NCBI GenBank assembly: GCA_016182805.1
Contig: JACPFV010000027.1
Span: forward strand, 1 to 64,000
DNA: 64,000 nucleotides
Source of the DNA: Gammaproteobacteria bacterium
Lineage (GTDB): Bacteria; Pseudomonadota; Gammaproteobacteria; Nevskiales; Nevskiaceae
Direction: 5' to 3'
Of this stretch, positions 50,289 through 61,909 are shown piece by piece; the stretch's first letter is position 1, and each line of letters begins with the position of its first letter. Below the pieces are notes generated by a model. The model had not been told where the DNA came from and did not search any database. It saw only the letters and a program-made list of their open reading frames with translations. The position numbers and the translations under genes are program-made.

Positions 50289-51344
50289 ATGAGTTCCGAT
50301 ACCGCAGTCGATCCTGCGCTCTTCACGCACTACGTACCGCTCAACGCGCTCAAGCCGGAGAGCCAGCGCGACTTGGCGAAGAAGGCGTCCATCGCCACGG
50401 CCAAGCCCGGCGACTATCTGTTCCGCATCGGCGACACCGCCAAGGCGGCGCTGTACGTGCTGTCCGGCGAGGTTGCGCTGGAGGACGCCGTCGGCAAGCC
50501 GGTGGCGCGCGTCGCCGGCGGCGACCCCAGCTCCTTTCACCGCCTGGCGCACCAGTCGCCCCGCAAGGTCGGGGCCAAGTGCCTTTCCGCCGTGCGCTAC
50601 CTGACCGTCGACTCCGGCCTGCTGGACGTGATGCTGACCTGGGACCAGACCGGCACCTTCGAAGTCGGCGAGCTGACCACGGCGCAGGACGTGGAGTCCG
50701 GCGACTGGATGACCAAGCTGCTGCAGATGCGCAGCTTCCAGATGGTGCCGCCCTCGAACCTGCAGGCGATGTTCATGCGCATGCAGGAGGTGCAGATCGA
50801 GCCCGGCCACGTGGTCGTCAAGCAGGGCGACGACGGCGACTTTTTCTACGTGGTCATGGAGGGCCGCTGCCTGGTCACGCGCGAGCAGCCCAACCAGAAG
50901 GCGGTGCGGCTGGCGGAGCTGGAGACGGGTTCCTGCTTCGGCGAGGAGGCGCTGATCTCCGACACCAAGCGCAACGCGACCGTCACCATGCTCACGCGCG
51001 GGCGCCTGATGCGCCTGTCGAAGGACGACTTCCGCCACCTGCTCAACGATCCGCTGGCGCGCAAGCTGACCTACGCGCAGGCCAAGGCGCTGGTCGAGTC
51101 CGGCAAGGCCAAGTGGCTGGACGTGCGGCTGCCGAGCGAGTTCCAGGACTACCACCTGCCCGACGCGATCAATCTGCCCCTGTACATCCTGCGCCTGAAG
51201 CTGTCGACGCTGGACCAGAAGATGACCTACATCGCCTGCTGCGACACGGGGCGCCGCAGCTCGGTGGCGGTGTTCGTGCTGACTCAGAAGGGCTACGAGG
51301 CCTACGTCCTCGACAAGGGCCTGCCGCCGCGGCAGAACGCCTGA
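50289..51344 (+). CDS. Fusion of two cyclic-nucleotide-binding domains and a rhodanese
   Basis: 351 aa. Two CRP-like beta-roll domains (about 15-125 and 145-265) are followed by a rhodanese domain (about 267-345). The second nucleotide pocket reads CFGEEALISDTKRNATV, with the Glu and Arg that hold the cyclic phosphate. The rhodanese loop is CDTGRRS with C318 as the active Cys. There is no DNA-binding helix, so this is not a transcription factor. It may couple a cyclic nucleotide to sulfur transfer. An FNR-type box lies upstream. Confidence 0.85.
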   Translation: MSSDTAVDPALFTHYVPLNALKPESQRDLAKKASIATAKPGDYLFRIGDTAKAALYVLSGEVALEDAVGKPVARVAGGDPSSFHRLAHQSPRKVGAKCLSAVRYLTVDSGLLDVMLTWDQTGTFEVGELTTAQDVESGDWMTKLLQMRSFQMVPPSNLQAMFMRMQEVQIEPGHVVVKQGDDGDFFYVVMEGRCLVTREQPNQKAVRLAELETGSCFGEEALISDTKRNATVTMLTRGRLMRLSKDDFRHLLNDPLARKLTYAQAKALVESGKAKWLDVRLPSEFQDYHLPDAINLPLYILRLKLSTLDQKMTYIACCDTGRRSSVAVFVLTQKGYEAYVLDKGLPPRQNA

Positions 51345-51350
51345 AAGCCC

Positions 51351-51700
51351 CTACATCGTGTGCGTCGGCCGGTCCGCGCCCAGCGCGCCGGCCAGCAGGC
51401 CCTCGATCTTCTTCTGGGTGGCGCCGCCGTCCTGGTTGCTGAACTGAACGCCGATGCCCTGCGCGCGCTTGCCCTGCGCCGCCTTCGGTGTCAGCCATAC
51501 CACCTTGCCGGCGACCGGCAGCCGCTCCGGGCTGTCCATCAGGGTCAGCAGGATGAACACCTCGTCGCCGAGCTTGTATTCCTTGGTCGTGGGGATGAAC
51601 AGGCCGCCGTTCTTGATGAACGGCATGTAGGACACGTACAGCGCACTCTTGTCCTTGATGTTGAGCGTCAGGATGCCAGGTTGGACGCCGCCGGGCCTGC

Positions 51701-51704
<4 letters not shown>
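51351..51704 (-). CDS. pilZ: PilZ-domain protein, type IV pilus assembly
   Basis: 117 aa. Matches the short PilZ of gammaproteobacteria (PGILTLNIKDKSALYVSYMPFI, split as two blocks, then NGGLFIPT). This class often lacks the c-di-GMP arginines (RxxxR) and acts in pilus biogenesis. It is coupled to holB by a 4-nt overlap, its standard neighbour. Confidence 0.92.
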
Positions 51705-54304
<2,600 letters not shown>

Positions 54305-55132
54305 TCAGTGCAGTTCCGGATGGACCAGCACGTCCATGAGCTTGCGCGTCAGCGCGCCGGGGACGGGCAGCAGGCGCCCGTCCAGTTCGCGCACCGGCCA
54401 GATGCCGATCAGGCTGTTGGTCAGGAATACCTCGTCCGCCGCTTCCAGCGCCGACCAGGGCAACTCCGTTTCCTCCGGCGCCAGGTTCAAGGTGGTGGCC
54501 AGGTCCAGCACCTTGTCCCGCATCATGCCGGCCACGCCGCAGCGCGCGAGCCGCGGCGTTTGCAGGCATCCGTCGACGGCCCAGAACAGGTTGGTGCGGG
54601 TGCCGCCGACGGGACGCCCCTGCGCATCGCACAGGATCGCCTCGTCCATGTCCGCCGGCCAGTCGGCGCCGGCCAGCACCTGCTCCAGCCGGTTCAGATG
54701 CTTGATGCCCGCCAGCAGCGGCTGCTCCGCCAGCGTCACGCCGGAGCGGAACACGCGCACGCCGTAGCGCGCCGGCTGCGCCGGGTAGCTCGGCGCGTCG
54801 GCCAGGATCAGCAGGCGGTCGCAGTCGTTGGTCGTCGGCCGGTAGCCGCGCGGTCCCGGCTGGCGGCACAGCAGCACCTTGAGCACCGCCCGTGCCCGCC
54901 CTAGCGCCAGCTTGGACATCTCGGCGACCAGCGTCGCGGCCGCCGGCGGATCCAGGCGCAGGCGCCGCGCGTCGCTGAGGAGCTTGTCAATATGCCTATC
55001 TGCATCAACAACCTGCTCCGCGTTTATCAAGCAGGTTCTGAAGACGCCGTCGCCGTAGTTCAAGGCGCGCGACGTGACCAACTGCTCGCGGCAGGGCGCA
55101 CCGTTCAGCCAGGCATCGAAGCGCAGATTCAT
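54305..55132 (-). CDS. pabC: Aminodeoxychorismate lyase
   Basis: 275 aa, fold-type IV PLP enzyme that releases pyruvate to make 4-aminobenzoate for folate. The catalytic Lys is K144 in AGIKHLNRLEQV; RALNYGDGVFRT and GGTRTNLFW are also typical. It overlaps pabB by 4 nt (ATGA). Confidence 0.93.
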   Translation of the reverse strand: MNLRFDAWLNGAPCREQLVTSRALNYGDGVFRTCLINAEQVVDADRHIDKLLSDARRLRLDPPAAATLVAEMSKLALGRARAVLKVLLCRQPGPRGYRPTTNDCDRLLILADAPSYPAQPARYGVRVFRSGVTLAEQPLLAGIKHLNRLEQVLAGADWPADMDEAILCDAQGRPVGGTRTNLFWAVDGCLQTPRLARCGVAGMMRDKVLDLATTLNLAPEETELPWSALEAADEVFLTNSLIGIWPVRELDGRLLPVPGALTRKLMDVLVHPELH

Positions 55133-56487
55133 GGCGGGACTCCCAGGGCCAGGAGCAGCCCCCGCGCCTTGGCCCGCGTCTCCGCCAGCTCCGGCTCCGG
55201 CTGGGAGTCGGCGACGATGCCGGCGCCGGCGCGCAGGCTGGCGCGGCCGTTCTCGACGACGAGGCTGCGGATCAGGATGTTGCTGTCCATGCGGCCGTCC
55301 AGCGAAATGTAGCCCATCGCGCCGGTGTACGGCCCGCGACCGACGCCTTCCAGCTCGGCGATGATTTCCATGGCCCGCACCTTGGGACAGCCGGTGATCG
55401 TGCCGCCCGGGAACACCGCGCGCAGCACCTCGCCCACGCCGGCCTGCGCGCGCAGGCGCCCGCGCACGTTGGACACGATATGGTGCACGTGCGCGTAGCT
55501 TTCCACGGTCATCAGCTCGCTCACCGCCACGCTGCCCGGCTCGCACACGCGGCCGAGGTCGTTGCGCTCCAGGTCGATGAGCATGACATGCTCCGCGCGT
55601 TCCTTGAGGCTTTCGATCAGCATAGCGCGCAGGCGGCGGTCTTCGTCCGCGCCCTGCCCGCGCGGGCGCGTGCCGGCGATGGGCCGGGTCTGCACCCAGC
55701 CGTCCTTTACGTTCGCCAGTCGCTCCGGCGACGAGCTGAGGACGGCCGCGCCGCCCCAGGCCGCCAGGCCGGCGAACGGCGCCGGATTGGTCAGCCGCAG
55801 GCGCCGATAGACGTCGACGTAGCCGACGCCGGGCCGCAGCCGCGCGCGCCAGGCGCGCGACAGGTTGACCTGGAACACGTCGCCGGCGCGCAGGTAGTCG
55901 AGGATGCGGCGCACGCCGTCGAGGAAGCGTTGCGGCGGGTCCTCATCCACCGCTTCGGCCAATGCCGCCGCGTCATCCGTCGCCGTCGCGCCGGCGGCGG
56001 CGGCGAAGTCGCGCCGGAGCCGGTCGAGGCCCGCCGCGCTCTCCGCCACCAGCGTCGTCGCGCGGCGCTCGCGGTCGTAGATCGCGGCACCCGCGCAGCG
56101 CACCGCCAAGGCGTCCGGCAGGCCGTGTGGGCTGGGCGGAAACGCGACGCGCGGCTCGATCTGGCGCGCGGCCTCGTAGCCCATGAACAGGAACCAGCCG
56201 CCGGCGAACGGCAGATCTTCCGGCGCCCCGCCGGCCGCCCTTTCGCTGCGCACCCAGGCCGACAGCGCGCCGAAGAAGTCGTCGCCCGGCCGGGCCTCCA
56301 CGCCGTGCGCTTCGAGGCCACGCGGCGTCAGCGCCAGCCACGCGCGCGGATGCGCGAACAGGATGTCGTAGCGGCCGGACTGCGGATGGCCGGCCACGCT
56401 TTGCAGCAGGAAGGGATACGCGGACGGCGCGCGGGAATGGATTTCCAGCAGGTCGCGCTCGCCGGCGACCGTTTCGCACAGCGCCAT
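55129..56487 (-). CDS. pabB: Aminodeoxychorismate synthase component I
   Basis: 452 aa. Chorismate-binding enzyme (C-terminal two-thirds), with PIAGTRPRGQ, LIDLERNDLGRV and FPGGTITGCPKVRAMEII. It makes aminodeoxychorismate with a PabA glutaminase, which is not in this window. Lies between fabF and pabC, where many gammaproteobacteria have pabC directly after fabF. Confidence 0.94.
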   Translation of the reverse strand: MALCETVAGERDLLEIHSRAPSAYPFLLQSVAGHPQSGRYDILFAHPRAWLALTPRGLEAHGVEARPGDDFFGALSAWVRSERAAGGAPEDLPFAGGWFLFMGYEAARQIEPRVAFPPSPHGLPDALAVRCAGAAIYDRERRATTLVAESAAGLDRLRRDFAAAAGATATDDAAALAEAVDEDPPQRFLDGVRRILDYLRAGDVFQVNLSRAWRARLRPGVGYVDVYRRLRLTNPAPFAGLAAWGGAAVLSSSPERLANVKDGWVQTRPIAGTRPRGQGADEDRRLRAMLIESLKERAEHVMLIDLERNDLGRVCEPGSVAVSELMTVESYAHVHHIVSNVRGRLRAQAGVGEVLRAVFPGGTITGCPKVRAMEIIAELEGVGRGPYTGAMGYISLDGRMDSNILIRSLVVENGRASLRAGAGIVADSQPEPELAETRAKARGLLLALGVPP

Positions 56488-56500
56488 CGGGGCGCCCGGC

Positions 56501-57742
56501 TTAACGAAAGACGCGGAAGGCGAGCGTGCCGTTGGTGCCGCCGAAGCCGAACGAGTTGGAGATCGCCACGTCCAGCTTCCGCGGCCGCGCCTGGTGGGGC
56601 ACGTAGTCGAGGTCGCAGCCTTCGCCCGGATGGTCCAGGTTGATCGTCGGCGGCAGCACCTGGTCGCGCAGCGCCAGCACGCTGAACACCGCTTCGATGC
56701 CGCCGGCGGCGCCCAGCAGGTGGCCGGTCATGGACTTGGTCGAGCTGACCGCGAGCTTGCGCGCATGGTCGCCGAAGGCGCCCTTGACCGCGATGGTTTC
56801 GGCGAGGTCGCCCAGCGGCGTGGAGGTGCCGTGGGCATTGATGTAGCCGACCTCCTCCGGGTTGATGCGGCCGTCCTGGAGGGTGGCGACCATGCAGCGG
56901 CGCGCGCCGTTGCCGTCGTCCGGCGGCGCGGTGATGTGATGGGCGTCGCCGGACATGCCGAAGCCGGCGAACTCCGCGTAGATGCGCGCACCGCGCTTCT
57001 TCGCGTGCTCCAGGTCTTCCAGCACGACCACGCCTGCGCCGTCGCCCAGCACGAAGCCGTCGCGGTCCTTGTCCCAGGGGCGGCTGGCCTTTTCCGGCGC
57101 GTCGTTGCGCTGCGACAGCGCACGCACCGCGCAGAAGCCGGCCAGCCCCGCGGGCGCGGAGCCCGCCTCGGCGCCGCCGGCGACGAACACGTCGGCGTCG
57201 CCCATCTGGATCAGGCGCGCGCCCAGGCCGATCGCGTGCGCGCCGGTGCTGCACGCGGTGACGACCGCCAGGTTCGGCCCGGTGATCTTCAGGTCGATGG
57301 AGATGTACCCGGAGATCATGTTGATGATCGAGGACGGCACGAAGAAAGGCGAGACGCGGCCCGGCCCTTTTTCGTGCAGCTTGCGGCACTCGTCCTCGAT
57401 GGTGCCGATGCCGCCGATGCCCGACCCGACGCAGACGCCGATGCGGTCGCGATTGGCGTCCGTGACTTCCAGGCCGGCGTCCTTCACCGCCATCTTGGCG
57501 GCGGCGACGCCGTAGTGGATGAAGGGATCGGTCTTGCGGACTTCCTTCGGTCCCATCCAGTCCTCGGCCTTGAAGCCTTGCACCAGGCCGGCGAAGCGCG
57601 TCGTGTAGGCCGACACGTCGTACGACCCGATCGGCGCGATGCCGCTCTTCCCGGCCAGGATGTTGTTCCAGGCCGTGGCAAGCTCGCTGCCCACGGGCGA
57701 AACGATACCCAGGCCGGTGACGACGACGCGACGACGGCTCAT
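56501..57742 (-). CDS. fabF: Beta-ketoacyl-ACP synthase II
   Basis: 413 aa. Elongates acyl-ACP, including C16:1. Catalytic C164 (TACSTGAHA), H304 ([11 protein letters not shown]), K336 and H341 (STKSMTGHLLGAAG). It lies 72 nt after acpP and 13 nt before pabB. Distinct from FabB at 24505. Confidence 0.97.
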   Translation of the reverse strand: MSRRRVVVTGLGIVSPVGSELATAWNNILAGKSGIAPIGSYDVSAYTTRFAGLVQGFKAEDWMGPKEVRKTDPFIHYGVAAAKMAVKDAGLEVTDANRDRIGVCVGSGIGGIGTIEDECRKLHEKGPGRVSPFFVPSSIINMISGYISIDLKITGPNLAVVTACSTGAHAIGLGARLIQMGDADVFVAGGAEAGSAPAGLAGFCAVRALSQRNDAPEKASRPWDKDRDGFVLGDGAGVVVLEDLEHAKKRGARIYAEFAGFGMSGDAHHITAPPDDGNGARRCMVATLQDGRINPEEVGYINAHGTSTPLGDLAETIAVKGAFGDHARKLAVSSTKSMTGHLLGAAGGIEAVFSVLALRDQVLPPTINLDHPGEGCDLDYVPHQARPRKLDVAISNSFGFGGTNGTLAFRVFR

Positions 57743-57814
57743 TGCGAGTTCCGCAGGTTTGAACGGATTGGGGCCGCGGACGGCGCGGCGGATGGGTGAA
57801 TCAGAGGCTCAGGC

Positions 57815-58060
57815 TCAGGAGGTCTGGCCGGTGTGAGCCTTGATGTAGGTGATGACATCCTGGAAGGTCACGATCTTTTCGGCTTCCTCGTCCGGGATGT
57901 CGATCTCGAACTCTTCCTCGAGCGCCATCACGAGTTCCACCGTGTCCAGCGAATCGGCCCCCAGGTCTTCCACGAACGATGCTTCCGGCGTGATCTGGTC
58001 TTCGGAGACGGAAAGCTGCTCCGCGATGATCTTTTTAACCTTCTCTTCCAAGCTGCTCAT
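57815..58060 (-). CDS. acpP: Acyl carrier protein
   Basis: 81 aa, very acidic. Ser37 in [10 protein letters not shown] carries phosphopantetheine. AGGAG lies 6 nt before the ATG. The 114-nt gap from fabG upstream may hold its own promoter, as acpP is normally made in large amounts; no clear -10/-35 is offered. Confidence 0.98.
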   Translation of the reverse strand: MSSLEEKVKKIIAEQLSVSEDQITPEASFVEDLGADSLDTVELVMALEEEFEIDIPDEEAEKIVTFQDVITYIKAHTGQTS

Positions 58061-58174
58061 GTGTACTCCTGACGGATCTCATTTGGGAGGGTGCAACTTT
58101 CGCATTGTACGAGATTCCGGACGGCAGCATCCAGCAAGCTTTCATCCGATCTCTAGCGAAAAATCCTTTGCGCG

Positions 58175-58900
58175 TCAAATCATTGCCATGCCGCCATTGA
58201 CGTGCAGCGTCTCGCCGGTGATGTAGCCGGCCTCCTTCGAGGCCAGGAACGCCACCGCCGCCGCGATGTCCTCGGGCGCGCCCATCCGGTTCAACGGAAT
58301 CTGACCGAGCAGCGCGTTGCGGGCATCCTCGCCGAGCTGCCGCGTCATGTCCGTTTCGACAAAGCCGGGGGCCACGACGTTCACCGTGATCCCGCGCGAG
58401 CCGATCTCGCGCGCCAGTGCCTTGGAAAAGCCGACCAGGCCGGCCTTGGCCGCGCAGTAATTGGCCTGGCCGGGATTGCCCATGGCGCCGACCACCGAGC
58501 CGATGCTGACGATGCGGCCGTGGCGCGCCTTCATCATGCCGCGCAGGACGGCGCGGCTGAGCCGGAACACCGAAGTGAGGTCAGTCTGGATCACCGCATC
58601 CCAGTCTTCATCCTTCATTCGGAGGAGCAGCGTGTCGCGCGTCACGCCGGCGTTGTTGACCAGGATGCCGACCGCGCCGATCTCGCCCAGCAGGGCCTCG
58701 ATCGCGGTACCGTCGCGCACGTCCAGCACACGGCCGGCGCCGCCGAGCGGTCGCAGCGCCGCATCGATCGCGTCGGCGCCGACCTGCGTGGTCGCCGTGC
58801 CGTAGACCTTGGCGCCCTCGCGCGCCAGCCGCTCCGCGATCGCCTTGCCGATGCCGCGGCTCGCGCCCGTGACCAGCGCCGTTTCGCCTTGAAGCCTCAT
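58175..58900 (-). CDS. fabG: 3-oxoacyl-ACP reductase
   Basis: 241 aa. NADPH motif TGASRGIGKA, NNAG, and the S135, Y148, K152 triad. The fourth tetrad position reads QTDLTS where E. coli FabG has Asn107. Overlaps fabD by 4 nt. Confidence 0.96.
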   Translation of the reverse strand: MRLQGETALVTGASRGIGKAIAERLAREGAKVYGTATTQVGADAIDAALRPLGGAGRVLDVRDGTAIEALLGEIGAVGILVNNAGVTRDTLLLRMKDEDWDAVIQTDLTSVFRLSRAVLRGMMKARHGRIVSIGSVVGAMGNPGQANYCAAKAGLVGFSKALAREIGSRGITVNVVAPGFVETDMTRQLGEDARNALLGQIPLNRMGAPEDIAAAVAFLASKEAGYITGETLHVNGGMAMI

Positions 58901-59841
58901 GCCGCCTCTCCCTTGACCAGTTTGGACGCCTGCTCGATGCCGGCCGGGTCTTCCAGCGCCACGCCCTTGGCGCCGGCCGCGATGCGCTTGGTCAGGCCGC
59001 TCAGGACCTTGCCCGGACCGCACTCCAGGAACAGGCCGATGCCCTGGCCGCTCATCGCCTGCACCGTCTGCGTCCAGCGCACCGGCCGGTGCAACTGGTC
59101 GCGTAGCGCCGCGCGGATCGCGTCCGCGTTGGACCGCGCCTGCGCGTCAAGATTGTGCAGGACCGGTATTGCGGGCGGATGAATGGTCTGCGCGCGCAGG
59201 CGCTCCGCGAGCTTTTCGGCCGCGTCGCACATCAGCGAGCAGTGCGAGGGCACCGACACCGGCAGGCGCATGACCATGCGCGCGCCCTGTGCCTTGGCGT
59301 TGGCCTCGACCCAGTCCAGGGCCGCGGCGTGTCCCGCGACCACCACCTGGCCCGGCGAGTTGTAGTTCACCGGCTCCAGCACGCCCGGTCCCGGAAACGC
59401 GCCGCAGAATTTCTCGACCGCGGCGTCGTCCAGGCCGATCACCGCCGCCATGCCGCCGCTGCCCTGCGGCACCGCCGCCTGCATCAACCGGCCGCGCAGC
59501 TCGACCAGCTTGAGCGCGTCGGCGAACGGCAGCGCGCCGGCGGCAACCAGGGCCGCGTATTCGCCCAGGCTGTGGCCGGCCAGCGCCTTGGGCGGCGGCA
59601 GGCCCAGTCCCTGCCACACGCGCCAGACCGCGATGCCGGCCGCCAACAGCGCCGGCTGCGTGCGCTCGGTGCGGTTCAACTCCTCGGCCGGGCCGTTCGC
59701 GGCCAGGGCGCCGACGTCCCATCCCAGCGCGGCGGACGCCTCCTGCCAGGTCTGCGCGACGACCGGAAAGGCGGCGGCCAGCTTGCCGAGCATGCCGACC
59801 GCCTGCGACCCCTGCCCGGGAAACACCAGGGCGTAATTCAT
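58897..59841 (-). CDS. fabD: Malonyl-CoA:ACP transacylase
   Basis: 314 aa. Active-site S91 in GHSLGEYAAL and His in VPSHCSLM. FPGQGSQ opens the protein. Overlaps the rhombosortase gene by 4 nt (ATGA). The usual upstream neighbours plsX and fabH are not present here. Confidence 0.96.
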   Translation of the reverse strand: MNYALVFPGQGSQAVGMLGKLAAAFPVVAQTWQEASAALGWDVGALAANGPAEELNRTERTQPALLAAGIAVWRVWQGLGLPPPKALAGHSLGEYAALVAAGALPFADALKLVELRGRLMQAAVPQGSGGMAAVIGLDDAAVEKFCGAFPGPGVLEPVNYNSPGQVVVAGHAAALDWVEANAKAQGARMVMRLPVSVPSHCSLMCDAAEKLAERLRAQTIHPPAIPVLHNLDAQARSNADAIRAALRDQLHRPVRWTQTVQAMSGQGIGLFLECGPGKVLSGLTKRIAAGAKGVALEDPAGIEQASKLVKGEAA

Positions 59842-60467
59842 GCTGCGCTCTCCCTCTTGCGGAATGGAAGCACGATGACCTCCGGCCGCCAGAACGACCG
59901 GAACGCGACACCGTAAACGAATGCGGCCAGCGTGCCGTACAGATGCGATTCCACCAGCACCGAGCCGCCCAGGGCCTGCTCGTCGGACACCGGCGCGCCG
60001 GCGAACAGCTCCCAGCCGATCTTGCCCAGCAGGTACGCCAGGCAGCCGGCGGCGATCAGGTCGCGCTTGAGCGCCTGCGGCACCAGGCCGAGCACGAACA
60101 GGCCGTGGATCGCGCCGGACATGCCGACGTACCAGCGGATGTCCGGCACAAAGTAATAAAGGCCGAGCGTCATCGCCACGCCCAAAAAGACGACCCGTCT
60201 CGTCCAAACGGCCATTGACAGCCGGTCGGGGCACAGCAGCACCAGCACCAGCAGCCCCAGCTCGTTGAGCATCCAGTGATACCAGCCCAGGTGCACGAAA
60301 TTGCCCGTGAGCAGACGCCACCACTCGCCCGATGCGATCGCCGCGCGGTCGTAGCGCAGCAACTCGCGCAGCGGATCGCCGCCCAGCTCGATCAGGGTCA
60401 GCAACAGCATCAGCGCGGCCGGCGGCAGCCACAGCTCGCGGGAGCGGTAGGACGTGTCTGTTATCAT
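59838..60467 (-). CDS. rrtA: Rhombosortase (rhomboid-family GlyGly-CTERM protease)
   Basis: 209 aa with six predicted membrane segments. The catalytic Ser is in GMSGAIHGLFVLG and the His in VESHLYGTLA. The SGAxHG form and short length fit rhombosortase, which cleaves GlyGly-CTERM tails of proteins exported by type II secretion. It lies divergent from gspG, 36 nt away, and is coupled to fabD. No clear GlyGly-CTERM substrate is seen in this window. Confidence 0.82.
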   Translation of the reverse strand: MITDTSYRSRELWLPPAALMLLLTLIELGGDPLRELLRYDRAAIASGEWWRLLTGNFVHLGWYHWMLNELGLLVLVLLCPDRLSMAVWTRRVVFLGVAMTLGLYYFVPDIRWYVGMSGAIHGLFVLGLVPQALKRDLIAAGCLAYLLGKIGWELFAGAPVSDEQALGGSVLVESHLYGTLAAFVYGVAFRSFWRPEVIVLPFRKRESAA

Positions 60468-60503
60468 ATTTGTTTGCTGTCCCGTTTCTCTCGAACTATC
60501 CCC

Positions 60504-60959
60504 ATGAATCGCAAGCAGACAAGCCGTTCCGGCCGCCGCGACGCGGGTTTCACCCTGATCGAAGTGATGGTGGTCGTCGTGATCCTCGGCCTGCTGGCCG
60601 CGCTGGTGGTGCCGCGCATCGTCGGCCGCACGGACGACGCGCGCATCGCCAAGGCCAAGCAGGATATCAGTGCCCTGGAGGGGGCCCTCAAGCTTTACAA
60701 ACTCGATAACTTCTATTACCCGAGCACCCAGCAGGGTCTCGAAGCCCTGGTGCAGCCGCCCAGCGGCGAGCCGCCCGCCAAGAACTGGAAGGCCGGCGGC
60801 TACATCGAGCGCCTGCCCAAGGACCCCTGGGGCAACCCGTACCAGTACCTCAGCCCCGGCGTGAAGGGCGAAGTGGACATCTTCAGCTACGGCGCCGACA
60901 ACCGCCCCGGCGGCGAAGGCTCCGATGGCGACGTCGGCAACTGGAACCTGGAAGGCTGA
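60504..60959 (+). CDS. gspG: Type II secretion major pseudopilin
   Basis: 151 aa. Class III signal, cleaved after G15, then FTLIEVMVVVVILGLLAAL with Glu at +5. The calcium-site region DPWGNPYQYLSPG and the tail GADNRPGGEGSDGDVGNW are typical. First of gspGHIJKL. No good ribosome site is visible. Confidence 0.97.
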   Translation: MNRKQTSRSGRRDAGFTLIEVMVVVVILGLLAALVVPRIVGRTDDARIAKAKQDISALEGALKLYKLDNFYYPSTQQGLEALVQPPSGEPPAKNWKAGGYIERLPKDPWGNPYQYLSPGVKGEVDIFSYGADNRPGGEGSDGDVGNWNLEG

Positions 60960-60980
60960 CGCCGCACAGCACGATTCCGA

Positions 60981-61535
60981 TTGCGACTTCCCCGACCCCA
61001 GTCCCCCGTTCCCCGCCCCCGATCTCAAGCAGGGTTCACCCTGCTTGAGATCATGGTCGTCGTCCTCATCGTCGGCATCATCGCCAGCTTCGCCGTGCTG
61101 TCCATCGGCGACCGCGCGCTGGACGACAAGCTAGACGTCGAGGCGCGCCGGCTGCACCAGCTGCTCGCGCTGGCCGCCGAGGAAGCCGACGTCCAGGGCC
61201 TGGAACTCGGCTTGCAGCTGCGCGAGGACGGCTACGGCTTCCTCGGCCTCGATCCGCACGGCAAGTGGGTCCCGTACGAGGGCGACAGCCTGTTCCGCGA
61301 CCGCAGCGTGACCGAGCCGTTCTACCTGGAACTGCGCGTGGACGGCCGCGCGGTGCCGCCGGCGGAGCGCGGCGACGCGCAGCACGAGGCCAAGCCGCAG
61401 GTCTTCCTCCTGTCCAGCGGCGAGACCACGGTGTTCTCGGTCGACGTGCGCGCGCGCGGCCACCGCCCCTACTACCGCGTCGAATCCGACGCGCTGGGCC
61501 GCATGAAGCTCGAACGCCGCGAAGAGCCGGCATGA
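60981..61535 (+). CDS. gspH: Type II secretion minor pseudopilin GspH
   Basis: 184 aa from a TTG start; the leader to G18 is Pro- and Arg-rich, then FTLLEIMVVVLIVGIIASF with Glu at +5. GspH-type C-terminal domain (FLGLDPHGKWVPYEGD). The upstream start could differ, as no ribosome site is seen. Overlaps gspI by 4 nt. Confidence 0.9.
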   Translation: MRLPRPQSPVPRPRSQAGFTLLEIMVVVLIVGIIASFAVLSIGDRALDDKLDVEARRLHQLLALAAEEADVQGLELGLQLREDGYGFLGLDPHGKWVPYEGDSLFRDRSVTEPFYLELRVDGRAVPPAERGDAQHEAKPQVFLLSSGETTVFSVDVRARGHRPYYRVESDALGRMKLERREEPA

Positions 61536-61909
61536 GACCGGCGCGCGGCTTCACCCTGATCGAAATCCTGGCCGCGGTCGCGATCCTCGCCATCGCGATG
61601 GCGGCGATCCTGTCCGGCATGGCGCGCTACGCCGACAACGCCGCGCACCTGCGCCAGAAGACCGTGGCGCTGTGGGTGGCGCACAACCGGTTGACCGAGA
61701 TCGAGCTGGAACCGGAGTGGCCCAAGATCGGCCGCAGCGACGGCACCGTCGAGACGGCCGGCGCCGAGTGGCGCTGGGAGGCGGCGGTGATCGAGACGCC
61801 GGACCCGGAGGTGCGGCGCGTCAACATCCGCGTGCTGGCGCCGGACGGCAAGGCCGAGGCGGCGGCGCTGTCGGCCTTCATCGCCTCGACCGGGCGGCAG
61901 GGCGAATGA
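61532..61909 (+). CDS. gspI: Type II secretion minor pseudopilin GspI
   Basis: 125 aa. Short leader cleaved after G6, then FTLIEILAAVAILAIAMAAI with Glu at +5. WVAHNRLTEIELEPEWP is the GspI signature. Coupled on both sides by 4-nt overlaps. Confidence 0.95.
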   Translation: MRPARGFTLIEILAAVAILAIAMAAILSGMARYADNAAHLRQKTVALWVAHNRLTEIELEPEWPKIGRSDGTVETAGAEWRWEAAVIETPDPEVRRVNIRVLAPDGKAEAAALSAFIASTGRQGE

